DNA of 64,000 bases from Vesta saturnalis (lineage: Eukaryota > Arthropoda > Insecta > Coleoptera > Lampyridae), in contig JARFJB010002143.1 of the NCBI GenBank assembly GCA_036346205.1, forward strand, positions 1,288,501 to 1,352,500, in the 5' to 3' direction. Of the stretch, positions 34,417 through 46,199 are shown in pieces (position 1 is the first letter of the stretch; each line of letters opens with the position of its first letter). The translations under genes were made by a program, and so were the position numbers. The notes below the pieces were generated by a model. That model searched no databases. It saw only the letters and a list, made by a program, of their open reading frames with translations, and was not told where the DNA came from.

Positions 34417-35355
34417 TATTTTTTCTTTTCCACTAAGAATTGTGTTGTTTTTTTTTTTCATTTATTATTTTGTTTTAATGTTAGTACTAGTACTAGTATA
34501 ACTGTTATATCAGGGCATTTCAGGTATGTCGTATGTCCACTGGTAAAACTGTTTACCATCAGTTTTTTAAAAACCTGTTTAAAAATTTTTTTTTGTAGTA
34601 AACGAACTATCATCTAATCTTTCTATTGTAGTTGTTGCAAAATAAAATATTGATTTTAGAGAAAAATACTTTTGGGCGTTAAAGGATTAGGTAACGCTTT
34701 GGTTTTTACTAAGGGTTAATAAGAATAAGCGTAAGGTTTGGGCGCTTGGGGGATAAATCCCCCTTATGCTCCCCTTGGGAACGCCACTGCTTGCAGGAAA
34801 TCCGCCTCTGATCATTTGTATAATAAATTAGGATGTTTGTTACTGGTTGGAATTCCATTATAAGCAATTTAATTTTGTCCTGCGCACTCAAATGTTAATA
34901 TATAAGTTAATTCTTTTGTATAATGCTTCTTTTCTAGAAAACCGTTAAAATAATTGATAACTACATTAGTTTAACGTAAGTGCGAATAATATTAAAAAAA
35001 AGCTTGTCTACGTCGAATAATAAGCGAAAGATAAACGATTTTTCCACCACTAAGATGTCGACCTCTTTGGAACGCGAAAACATACATTTCCATGTTTACT
35101 GAACAATTTCAATAATCAAAAGTTGAATTCTCAATTTACTTAATGTAAACTAGCACTCTGTAATACCGTAAACCTATTACTTCCAATGAAAATAAGTGTA
35201 TTAAAATAGTGGATTATACAAAGTTACAGACGTTGATTTAATTGCTGAATTTATAAAAAATTATCTTTTTAACAGTATTCAAACTATATGTTTACTGTCT
35301 TGAAGAGAGAAAGGCAACAAAAAAAAGAGAAGATCCAATCAGTAAGAGGGATAAG

Positions 35356-35602
35356 TTATGTAGGGAAATGATTTAAATTCCTAATAATATGATCATCAAG
35401 GATAATTTTACAGCATACAGAAATAAACATAGTGAGTTCATTAAGTCTAATAAATTTAATTACTATTAAAACGATATAACACAGTTTTGTCAGAAACAGC
35501 AGTACGCAGCTTTCGAATACTATTAAGATTATAAAAAACGCCTAAACCTATTATACTAAATAGCTGCCAACAGAAAAAGTGCAAATAGTAGATTCCAACC
35601 AT
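35356..35602 (-). pseudogene. Broken copy of the 81-codon frame
   Basis: One extra base (ATATAACAC against ATATACAC) shifts the frame; otherwise full-length. Confidence 0.4.
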
Positions 35603-36262
35603 ATATCAAACGAGTTTAATTTGATTAATATTGGAAAACGCTCATTTAACTAAATTAAAACTCATCCAATCGTTAATAGAAACCAATAGAACATTAGATT
35701 TTTTTTAATAAATCAAGATTTCAAATTATAAACCATTGTTACAACGCAGCAATATGATATTTTGTTTTAGTACTTTGTAAATATTCACACTTAAAGGTAA
35801 CTAAAATAAAGCAAAATTAACTATGGTTGTACATTTCCTCACCAGATGTCCGCCTTCTTAAAGGTCGTAGATCGCATATTAGAGAAGAGAGTATAAAACG
35901 AATTGAGGAACACGTTGCAACTAAGCAAATTATACATTATGTTTATGTAAATTTTTGGAAACCGGGTATACTTACTACGTAAGTGCATAACCACCCGGTT
36001 AATTTAATAATCAAAACAGACCGTCCATGATGGCAATGGTCGGTCATAGATTAACTTGTACCACCTATACTGAATACGCGAGTAATTTATCCATAAGAAA
36101 AATCTTTTGTTAGTATAGTATGGGATTTAAGATACAATAGATATTAAAGTTACTGCATACTAGATAATCAGTGTTGTAAATAATTTGCTACAAATTAAAT
36201 GTTCGATGTATTATTCCCAATGAATATTAATTAAATTTTGCAGTTAAATTATCCAAATGCAT

Positions 36263-36687
36263 GATAAGAAAGTAAGTATTCGATTAAATCAATAGATGGA
36301 TGCTCCATAAATGTAATGAATGCTCAATATAAAATGTAAATGATTGTGAAAACAAGAAATTTTCGAAAAATAATAGATAATTGATAAATAAAATGTTTGC
36401 TCCATACCAAATTCACATGCATCCTAAATTAATAAATATTCCATGGAAATAATGTAGACTCGATCAATGTAACGAATGTTCAGTACCAAATCCAAACGTT
36501 TCCTAAATTAATAAATATTCAATTTTATAGTATTTAATGTTACTCCGTGGAATTCCATATTTAATAACACTAATGTGTTAATTCTACAATTTCTTTTATA
36601 CAATTATTTATTTTTCTACGAGTTTCAATACTTGGATCATTATCAAGACAAAATATATAAGTAAAATAATGAGAAGCAGTTATGGTA
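36263..36687 (+). repeat. Left flank of Polinton P3
   Basis: Matches 18886-19301 and ends ATGGTA (36682-36687). No gene seen. Confidence 0.75.
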
Positions 36688-37985
36688 AGTAGAAAGGGGG
36701 CACCCTCCCCTCTCCTTTTTTTTATGTCACAAGCCCCGCCCACTGGGGCAGCTTCCTCACTACTTTTACTCGCCTTTTTCATCCCCTTGTTTTTCACCCC
36801 TATGGTTTTTTTTCGGAGGTGTTTTTCAACTCCTTGATGGAATTTTCATCCCTAGTTAAGGCCTTTTTTGTTTTTACTCGTTTACTTGAGGGGCGTATTT
36901 TTCACCCTTATTTTATGGTTTCTTTTTGGAGACCTTTTCCAACCCTTGGTGGGAATTTCAACCCTGATTAAGGTCTTTTTGATTTTTTCATGCCTACGTG
37001 TAGGAGTCGTTTTTTGTTGATCATTTTTTATTAATTATTTTTTATTAATTAATTAATTATTTTTTAACTCGGAGGAAATTCCCGATCCTAATCTATTGTC
37101 CTATAAGATCATCTTAAATCTGTATTCTGATAAGGGTGCGCAAATAAGCATTAGATATAAAAGGTAGTTTATTTAATCTGTGTTTACTATTAACATTTAT
37201 TAGAGCTTGCTTATCAGATATTTGAATGATATAAAACTCATTTAAAGGATAGATTAGGTAATAATTACGTGCGTGACAAAATTGACTGTATTTCCCCATA
37301 TTACTTTATTAGCGTATTTTTAAAAATGTTATTGCCAAGATTATTAAAATTATCACACTCCTATCTACAGATTGTAACTTTTTTACATATACGGGAATTT
37401 ATTTATACACTGGGTTTGTATTCTAATAAGGAGTCCTCATTTGTAAGGATGTTGTTAGGGTTTTGTTCGCGGATTAAAAATAATCACAGATAATTACATT
37501 CATTTTCTCTTTTTAATGGTTTATGAACGATATTTTCTACTAACTAACTAATTTTCTTAATTACCGTTTTTGTTATTGTTTACAATGTAAAATAAGTGTG
37601 TAATTAGTATTATATTTATATACATCAAAAATTTTAAATTTATTAGATCCCATTTTTTATCAGAAGAGATTGCATAATTATATGTATTTTTGTGCTTGCT
37701 CACGTGAGGGGCGTATTTTAGATCTCGAGATTGAGTTTGGGTTTGGTCTTGGAGCTTGGAGCTGATCTTGGACTTGGGCTATGCCTTGGGACTGGGGCTG
37801 GACCTGGTATTGGTCTTGGACCTGGAGTTGATCTTTGAGTAGGGTAGGGTGACAACTATTTTTGTTAATTATCTTGTAGATCGTTTTGTTTCTGGGCCTA
37901 GCGCTCTAATTGAAAAGGATGTTATTTAGTCTATTTAAACGAGGTTGCTTGTAGAGTATCTGTTAGTATCGTTTAGCGATTCAAA
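36688..37985. other. P3 left terminal repeat and leader
   Basis: The minisatellite terminal repeat runs 36688-37040. The pair of overlapping opposite-strand frames (37114-37299 - and 37269-37493 +) is open as in P2. AT-rich spacer follows, then the CTTGGA-type tract at 37730-37840. No recognised gene. Confidence 0.5.
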
Positions 37986-38605
37986 ATAGAAGGTCAGTTT
38001 AAGCACCCCTTTTCAGCGATAGTTGCGGGTCCGTCGGGTTGTGGGAAATCGTATTTTTATCGTGGATTTTCTAAAAAATATTGAAACTGCCTGCGATACA
38101 GCTTTTGAAAAAATTATCTGGTTTTACAGTGAGCGACAGCCTTTATTCAAAGATCTCACTGTGGAATTTCAAAAGGGTTTACCTGATATGGAACAGTTTG
38201 ACGGAGAAAAACCTGTCAATAATAATTGACGATCTAATGCGTGAAACTAACGGCTTTGGTTGATATTTTTACAAAGGGTTATCATCATCGAAATCTAAGT
38301 GTGTTTTTCTTAACGCGGAACATATTTCATCAAGGACGTGCACAGCGGGATATTTCTCTCAAAGCACATTACATAATTTTGTTTAAGGACTCACGTGACA
38401 GAGCTCAGATACAGAATTTAGCAAGACAGATTTCGCCGGACAACCCGAAATTTTTAGAAGCCGCGTACCAAGATGCCACTTCAAACCCGCATTTATTGTT
38501 CTATTTGAAACAGAATACACCGGATGTGGTATCTGCCAGGTATATATAGCGAAAAAAGGGTTTAAGCCTCACAGTCATAAAGATTACACCATATATGATG
38601 GCTGA
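37986..38605 (+). pseudogene. Polinton packaging ATPase, P3
   Basis: The ancestral ATG is ATA here (37986-37988). Walker A GPSGCGKS is present, followed by a 1-base insertion (TATTTTTATC). Walker B LIIDDLM is shifted by small deletions near 38217 and 38260. The downstream block (HHRNLSVFFLTRNIFHQGR, RQISPDNPKFLEAAYQ) is open to about 38549. The C-terminus has the same deletion as P2. Confidence 0.82.
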
Positions 38606-38905
38606 CGTTTTAAGCGAGAACACTGATATCCTGCATGCATTAGCTAGATTAAGTAAAAGTCAACGTGACGTAAGCAGGTAGAGTGTATTTGTGAGTGTGC
38701 ACATAACATTTTAAAAGTTCGTGTACCTCTGTCAGCTGATCAGAAACAGCGACTCTCTCTACATAAGCACACTTTAATCCGCTTGGCACAGAGAGGCGAG
38801 TCTATAAAAAAGAAGAAACAGTTTCTTGTACAGAAAGGTGGTGCATTTCTACCACTCCTGTCAGGACCATTACTCGGCGGAATCCTGGGTAATCTGTTTC
38901 AATCA
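38595..38905 (+). pseudogene. Small virion core-like protein, P3
   Basis: The start overlaps the ATPase stop. About 22 bp after CAACGTGACG are deleted. The basic segment and QKGGAF tail remain, and the usual TAA is TCA (38903-38905). Confidence 0.55.
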
Positions 38906-38907
38906 CC

Positions 38908-39551
38908 ATGGACCACAATCTGAAGAAGATGATTATTTTACTATACGACGCTTACAGGTGTCAGATGTTACATAAAACAACATTTTAACGCAGCTGGGTA
39001 GCGATATGGATAAAGTTTTAAAAACATAAATGACTGACCATGACAAACGGCAGCAGTACAACCAAGTTCTTCAAAGATCTACACTTTTCCAATCAGTTAC
39101 GTTAGCCCACCAGCATAACAATCAGCGGTGACGCTGTACTTGTGCTATTAGAGATTTACCGCAACGCAAAAGTCTAGCGGACGATGAAATGGTATCAACA
39201 CTTCCGTCTTCATATAAGAGAAAAGGCTAGGCTTTCTTACGTATACTGAATACGAGCAGTGATGTATTTTGGGATAAAAGGGGTACTGTCACATTAAAAG
39301 AAAATGAAAAACTACAAACTCGCGCGGTTGGCGTCAGTTTCCGACGTACATTAAAGAGATACATATACCATGAGAGTTTATCGGAAATACGCAGACATGA
39401 TGTTTCTGTATCATCCAGCGTTGAACGGACCCTCACAACAACTATAAGTGATAATTACGATACTGATAGTGAAACGCGGGAAACACCGAGAAGAATCTCT
39501 TAAAGAAGAAGAAGAGGAATTTCACTAGATTGGGATTCGTGGCGGACATAA
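38908..39551 (+). pseudogene. Polinton gene X, unknown, P3
   Basis: It starts MDHNLKKMIIL. Small deletions near 38940, 39075 and 39300 and a TAG near 39230 break it. The end (DSWRT, TAA 39549-39551) is kept, one base before the integrase ATG. Confidence 0.5.
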
Positions 39552-39552
39552 C

Positions 39553-40527
39553 ATGGATGCTGTATACTATGATCCCTTTCACCCGGCAGGGTTCGCTGGT
39601 ATAACACTTTTAACTAATGCTGTAAAAGATAAAAAAAATATGGTGAAGTGAAAAATTGACTTCAGGCACAGGAAGCTTATATGGTACATAAACCAGTCAG
39701 AAAAAAGTTTCCACGTAATAAATATATTGTGAATAACCTTTACGAGTTGTGGCAAGCGGATCTTTGTGATATGCGAACTTTAAGTAAACGCAATAGTGGA
39801 TACAACTACATACTAACGGTAATTGATGTATTCAGTGAGAGGGCATAGGCGAGAGCACTTAAAACGAACACAGCCTCATCTGTAATTGAAGCTTTCGCTG
39901 ATATTTTTAAGGATTGCGACAATACTCCGGCAAATCTACAGACGGATAAAGGCAAAGAGTTTGTGGCGAGCAGTGTACAAAACTTTTTCAAGAAACAAAA
40001 TATCAATTTCTATGTAACAAATAACCCTGATGTAAAAGCATCTGTAATTGAAAGATTTAATAAAACATTGAAAACAAAAATGTGCAATTATTTCATTTAC
40101 AAAAATTCCTACAGGTATATTGATGTACTCGAAAGACTTGTCACTGCTTACAACAATCCCCTCATTCAAGCATAAAGATGGCCCCTGCGGCTGTAAACGA
40201 TAAAAACATTTTGGAAGTGTGGAATAACCTGTACGCGAAAGGTTTAGGTTCAGTACGTCATCCTAAATATAATGTCAGAATCGCCAGAACTAAGTACACC
40301 TTTGAGAAGGGATATGACACGAATTGGAACAAGGAAGTTTTTACAATTAGTGCGGTGATAAAAAGAAGACCACCAGTTTATTGAATAATCGATCTTAATA
40401 ACGATCCTGTTGAGGGTACCTTTTACGAAAAAGAATTGCAGATTGTTAAGGTTGATAAAGATACTCTATTCAAAGTCGATAAGATTCTAGCAGTGAAGGG
40501 CCGCGGGCGAAACAATACCTGGTCAAG
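39553..40527 (+). pseudogene. Polinton integrase with chromodomain, P3, all catalytic blocks present
   Basis: ATG at 39553 (MDAVYYDPFHPAGFAG). The catalytic triad blocks can all be read: YELWQADLCDM (first Asp), LQTDKGKEF (second Asp) and ASVIERFNKTLK (Glu). They are separated by stops at about 39648 and 39846 and frameshifts near 39660. The C-terminal chromodomain starts KVDKILAVKGRGR but is cut after AATACCTGGTCAAG and fused to the middle of the penton gene's N-terminus, a deletion of roughly 110 bp. No clear zinc-binding HHCC domain was seen at the N-terminus. Confidence 0.85.
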
Positions 40528-40529
40528 CG

Positions 40530-41261
40530 GTTATTACGCAGCTGCCAAAGCGGATAAGATTAACGGGGTCGTGGCTTGTAGGGGTATCGGAAATTCAGTA
40601 CCCATGTTCTTTTGCCGCTGTAAGTGCAACAGACAATATAATTTATTATAGAACAGAGTCACCTGGAGAGAACGTGCTAGAAACGATATTAAAAAAGCCC
40701 GCTGAATATTTTCAACGCTAAGGTCATTTATATTGAAGATGGCTGGTACGTGATGCGTTTCGTTTCGGGAAATTATGCCAACATAGAAGATATTGCCAAC
40801 GAGCTAAATAACCATGTACTAATAAGTAAGTTGCTAACAATCGAATATCATAATCTAACTAAGCGTGTCACTACGAAATTAAAAGCTCAGCTCTCGCTAT
40901 GCGGATTCTCACAACGTCTAGCCTTACAATTGGGCTATTGTCCGTATCAGAACATAGCTATGGAACCAATGCCCCCTCACTCCGCTAATATATGGATAGG
41001 ATTACCAACTCAGATGTTTGTTTATTGCGACGTCGTTGAACCGCAAATTGTGTGTGATGTTTTATCTCTGCTTATGCGTGTAATAAATTATACTTCAGAA
41101 AACTGTGCTTAGATGTGGTTTTTTCGCCTGCACACTACATACCGGTGATGTCACGGGAATTTGAAAACATCGATATTAATATAGAAACAGATACGGGTGC
41201 AACAATGCCATTTGAGTTTGGAACGTCGTGTCTGAAGTTACACTTTAAGAAAGTACAATAA
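40530..41261 (+). pseudogene. Penton-like minor capsid protein, P3, 5' truncated
   Basis: The start codon and first residues are deleted by the fusion with the integrase. Two frames alternate: an N-terminal part to about 40650, and an open stretch from 40750 (MRFVSGNYANIEDIA) to 41112. A deletion near 41108 removes the segment before DVVFSPAHYIPV. TAA is at 41259-41261. Confidence 0.72.
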
Positions 41262-41667
41262 TATTTTGCCCTTATCAGCAATATTACATGAATCAGGCAG
41301 GTAACGGTATCGGCTCTATCTACAGAGGTGCGCCATATCAACGTGGGCATGGAATAGGAAGCTGGTTAGGTGGTACATTTAGAAGTATAATATCGTTATT
41401 TAGGTCTGGCGCAATGGCTACTGGAAAAGAAGCTCTTAGAACGGGGGCTAATATTCTTGGTGACTTCATAGAGGACCTATTAAGGATTGGTTACAAGAAA
41501 GGTTTCACGAAGCAGGTAGAAACCTTAAGCGTAAAGCCGACGAGAAAATCGATAAAATGATGGAGGATTCGGGTTGTAAAAGAGTTCGTCTGTCCGATAA
41601 TAACCAGTTTCTACCGAGAACTGTTACTAAGAAGAAGCCTACTTACGACGATGTATTTTCAAGATAA
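41261..41667 (+). pseudogene. Glycine-rich minor virion protein (pVI-like), P3
   Basis: The ATG of the TAATG overlap is ATA (41261-41263). NQAGNGIGSIYRGAPYQRGH and HGIGSWLGGTFRSII follow, then GKEALRTGANILGD. The basic C-terminus lies in a shifted frame and ends at TAA 41665-41667, overlapping the capsid ATG. Confidence 0.6.
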
Positions 41668-41866
41668 TGGCTTTTCTACATGCCTCATCGTGTGAATGCG
41701 TCAAGTCCGAATTGGATTTGTTCGCTTTACCGTCGACGCAGACAAGTATCGAAAGTGGTGAATGGATATTTTGCAAACCCTTATCAGCTCCGAGTGATGA
41801 CGCCCCAATAGAGCTTGTAATTCCCGGAAATGGAAACGATTACATAGAGTTAAGCTAGACCATGTT
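41667..41866 (+). pseudogene. Major capsid protein, 5' end only, P3
   Basis: It reads MAFLHASSCECVKSELDLF to NGNDYIEL, then a TAG (41856-41858). Similarity stops at about 41866, where arm sequence TTTTAAACCGAACGGTAAGC begins. Confidence 0.75.
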
Positions 41867-42374
41867 GTTCTTTTAAACCGAACGGTAAGCTTGCTCGCAT
41901 ATTCAGTATAGTTGGTACAAGATAAACTTCTACCGACCATTGTCATCATGGACAGTCTGTTTTGATTATTAAATTAACCGGGTGGTTATGCACTTACGTA
42001 GTAAGTATACCCGGTTTCCAAAAATTTACATAAACATAAATTATGATTTGCATAGTTGCAACGTGTTCCTCAATTGGTTTTATACTCTCTTCACTAATAC
42101 GCGATCTACGACCTTTAAGAAGGCGGACATCTGGTGAGGAAATGTACGACCATAGTTAGTTTTGCTTTATTTTAGTTACCTTTAAGTGTGAATAGTTACA
42201 AAGTACTAAAACAAAATATCATATTGCTGCGTTGTAACAATGGTTTATAATTTGAAATCTTGATTTATTAAAAAAAAATCTAATGTTCTATTGGTTTCTA
42301 TGAACGATTGGATGAGTTTTAGTTTAGTTAACTGAGCGTTTTCCAATATTAATAAAATTAAACTCGTTTGATAT

Positions 42375-42617
42375 ATGGTTGGAATCTACTATTTGCACAT
42401 TTTCTGTTGGCAGCTATTTAGTATAATAGGTTTAGGCGTTTTTATAGTCTTAATAGTATCAGAAAGTTGCGTACTGCTGTTTCCGACAAAACTGTGTATA
42501 TCGTTTTAATAGTAATTAAATTTATTAGACAATGAAATCATTAAGTTTATTTCTGTATGCTGTAAAAGTATTCTTGATAATCATATCATAAGGAATTTAA
42601 ATCATTTCCCTACATAA
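42375..42617 (+). pseudogene. Broken copy of the 81-codon frame
   Basis: A missing T (GGCGTTTTTATAG) and changes near 42530 (GACAATGAAATC) break it. The copy at 11188-11367 shares the second change. Confidence 0.4.
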
Positions 42618-43560
42618 CTTATCCCTCTTACTGATTGGATTTTCTCTTTTTTTTTTGTTGCCTTTGTCTCTTCAAGACTGTAAACACATTGGTTGAATAC
42701 TGGCAAAAGTTAATTTTTTATAAATTCAGCAATTAAATCAACGTCTTATAACTTTGTATAATTCACTATTTTAATACACTTATTTTCATTGGAAGTAATA
42801 GGTTTACTGTATTACAGAATGCTAGTTTACACTTAGTAAATTGAGAATTCGACTTTTGGTTATTAAAATTGTTCAGTAAACATGGAAATGTGTGTTTTCG
42901 AGTTCCAAAGAGGTCGACAACTTAGTGGTGGAAAAATCGCTTATTTCTCGCTTATTATTGGTCGTAACCTTTTTTTTAATATTATTCGGACTTACGTTAA
43001 ACTAATGTAGTTATCAATTATTTTAACGGTATTCGAGAAAAGAAGCAATATACAAAAGAATTAACTTATATATTAATATTTGAGTGCGCAGGACAAGATT
43101 AAATTGTTTATAATGGAATTCCAACCAGTAACAATCATCCTAATTTATTATACAAATAATCAGAGGCGGATTTCCTGCAAGCAGTGGCGTACCCAAGGAG
43201 GGCATAAGGGGAATATATCCCCCAAGCGCCCAAACCTTACGCTTATTCTTATTAATCCTTAGTAAAAACCAAAGCGTTACCTAACCCTTTAACGCCCAAA
43301 AGTATTTTTTTCTAAAATCAATATTTTATTTTGCAACAACTACAATAGAAAGACTAGGTGATAGTTCGTTTATTACAAAAAAAAAAATGTTTAAACTGGT
43401 TTTTAAAAAACTGCTGGTAAACAGTTTTACCAGTGAACATACGTACCCGAAATGCCCTGGTATAACAGTTATACTAGTACTAGTACTAGTACTAACAATA
43501 AAACAAAATAATATATGAAAAAAAAAACCAAACACAACTCTTAGTGGAAAAGAAAAAATA

Positions 43561-44905
43561 TTATACACGGCATGGTACAAAACACTGAACGCATAAAGCC
43601 ACTTGATGACATTGAGTGCTACTCCTTTTCTGCTGTCCAGTTTTCGTATATTGTCTACATCGTCTAGATGATGTTTTTTCCGGTAAGTGGACGGTACCTT
43701 GCAGTGAATCTTCAGCTGTTTTTCGGGAACAGCATTGCGCAATTAATTGATCAGCTAATTTTTGCTAAACTGCAAATGAGACATTGGTTTTTTCGTGGAT
43801 TGTTGATTTTTAGCGTTTCCTTATACAAAATATAGGCGTTTACAATTGAAGCATCCGTAAAAAAGAAAAAGGGCTTCATCCAGCAGCACCTGCTTTTTCA
43901 AGCGATATTATAAGTGGCCTTTCGCTGATCAAAACGATAGTCCACAATAGACTGAGGACACGAAACTTTATCGCGAGTGCCAATTTTATTAATTCTGAGA
44001 ACTTCGCCTATCTCTGCTCTATTGTACATATTACTGCAAACTGTCACACATTTTACACCTCGATTCTTCCATTTACATACGGATATATCGTTACTCATGG
44101 CAAAATCTGAATGATTCATGGGTATTCCTTTGTCCACCTTCAGATGTTCTTTTCGAAAATGCATACGGTTTTGGCCTATTGTGCCACAACCAAAAAGCCC
44201 CATTTCAAATAATTTACTCATCAACGGAATCGTGGTAAAAAATTGTTAAAATATATACTGTGACCTTGACCCCTAAAGTTCTCGGCCAGATTTAGAACAA
44301 AACGTTCACTAAGAGTGTGGTCATCGACGACTTTACTTCTCCCTTGATATACTTCAAAAGAATGGACATATCCAGTTTGTGAACATGATATTACCCATAT
44401 TTTGGTTCCCCTTTTTGTGGTCTTATTGGGCATGTATTGCTTTAATGCTGAACGTCCTTTAAATTTTACCATACCCTTCTCGACTGATAGCTGACGACCT
44501 GGTTAGAATGAGTCTTTAAAGATTTGTTTGAAGTGAAATAACATTGGTCTAATTTTATATATCTTGTCATACTTCGGAGTATCTCGTTTTGGCATTTTTG
44601 TATTGTCGTTGAAATGAATAAATCTAAGGGTTTGTAAAAATCTCCATCTTGAAAAAATTTTAGCAACTCGCGCGTTGTGGAAATTAGGATTTTTTGGCCA
44701 ATAGTGTCTTTGATATGGCAGCGTGTTAAAACCGATTATGATAAGAACACCTAAAAATGACAAAAATTCTTCACATGTATTTAGAGACCTTCTATTTTTT
44801 CTGCATATACGTGTTGGACTCCTTCACAATTTTTGATATAAAAGTTTCTGTATAAAAGGCTCTACTGTTATGATGTAACGAAACCATCATTTTCGTTACC
44901 AAAAC
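43561..44905 (-). pseudogene. piggyBac-family transposase A, FB3 left arm
   Basis: It points outward. Over 44503-44763 a good N-terminal domain reads SFLGVLIIIGFNTLPYQRHY and MPKRDTPKYDKIYKIRPML. The first Asp block lies near 44480 (VEKGMVKFKGR, Asp replaced by Glu as far as I can read), then IYFNNFL (Asp-to-Asn) and RFDQRKATYNIA with a small deletion before it. The C-terminal finger ends at 43561. Confidence 0.8.
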
Positions 44906-45159
44906 AAAAACCTTTTCTTATCTAGTTATTCTTTACTAAAATTTAATTTTATAGTTGGCTTTATATGTTTCTCAAACTGTTATATTAATAGCAGGTTTAT
45001 GTTTATGTTTTAATTTTTCAACTTTGACAAAATTGTTTACAACTTTTAACAAATATTACTACTCTCGAAGATAACTGTAAGTGTTATCGAAATGTTTAGA
45101 TTGTATAATTTAAAATACACCATTAAAAAACCACAAAAAGATAAGTATCTTATTATGAG

Positions 45160-46195
45160 TGATAATGGCGAAAGTTTACATTTTCATATTGTAGCTAGTT
45201 CATTTATGGAAAACATATTTAAGTAAAGTTGTATTTCCACGTGTGTAAATATTCGATAAGCGTTTCTTTGCAGTTTAGCAACACTACCATTATCGTCTTA
45301 ATTAAGTTAGTATTTTACTAATATTAAGCTGGCTATCTGTACGTTAATTATTTTTATACCTTTATAGGTGAACATTTTACCCGTGGGTAACCGTTTACAA
45401 ATAAAATTGTTTTCAAACCACGAATCAACTGCTTATAGATTAATTTTAAGTTCAAGTACAAACAATTGCAGAAATATCTTTTTGTTTTGTATGCGATTGC
45501 ATCGGATAATTAGGATTTTTTTTCCTTGTGTTTAGATCGAAAGTATTTATCCTATACTTTCAACCCCGTCCTGATAAATTTTGTTACCGTCCGTTTAGAG
45601 TGTTCAGACAGATAAGATCAGGAATAATTAATTTATTGATTCAAGGTTTCCGTCACCGATTGCACTTTAATTTTAAAATTTAGTGTAAGCATTTATGGAA
45701 CAGCGATTTCTTTTTTGCAGCTCAAGTGACTAAATTTCGCAATTAGGATTTTTCTTTTATGTTAGTTTTAAAAGAATAAATTGCTCGATAATCTTTGTTT
45801 TATATAGCCGCCTTTATTAGTGCCGAACGAACACATTGTGTTTCTATTTTTTTTGGAATGTAGTTGTAGTTTTCCGCCACAAGCGATACCCGTCTATATA
45901 CCTGGTTATCCAAATAATTGCATCCGCTGCATTCTATTCTATTCTATTTCGACTAAAATATTTTTTTGTTAACAGCAAGTAGCCGATTATTAATTACCAA
46001 TATTTTTTTCTGATTTTTGTTTTATAATTTTGGAACTTATACGTTCTGTTATATAAGTTGTCAGATCATAACATTTATTTTAGTTATACCGTTAGGCCGT
46101 CTCAAACAGATTACAAGGGTTAATTAGTTTATAGCCTGTTTAGACAAACGACATTCTTAGTTTATTTTTTTTTCGAATGTAGTTCTGGTTTCCAC
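45160..46195. other. Unique 1-kb segment in FB3 right arm
   Basis: It has no counterpart elsewhere in the window and no open frame or recognisable gene. An imperfect direct repeat (GGAATGTAGTTGTAGTTTTCC near 45858 and CGAATGTAGTTCTGGTTTCC near 46173) and a short (TTCTA)n run near 45936 are present. It may be an insertion or a host-derived patch. Confidence 0.5.
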
Positions 46196-46199
46196 TTTT

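Larger units (their letters stand above)
27905..36262. repeat. Large inverted-repeat (palindromic) block FB2
   Basis: The left arm runs 27905-31590 and the right arm 32345-36262, with an unpaired Penelope centre. Layout is as in FB1, with hairpins at 28182-28222 and 35960-36000. The left arm lacks about 250 bp of inner sequence (CCCTGA at 31503 jumps to CATAACAG) that the right arm keeps near 32400-32720. Homology with FB1 covers the whole length, including the centre. Confidence 0.85.
36688..41866 (+). mobile_element. Polinton P3, 3' half lost
   Basis: The left end AGTAGAAAGG with ATGGTA in front is preserved. The element runs through all genes to the start of the major capsid gene and then joins the outer part of block FB3 at about 41866. 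The right terminus, protease and right flank are gone. It is the only copy that keeps the integrase N-terminal region. Confidence 0.85.
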
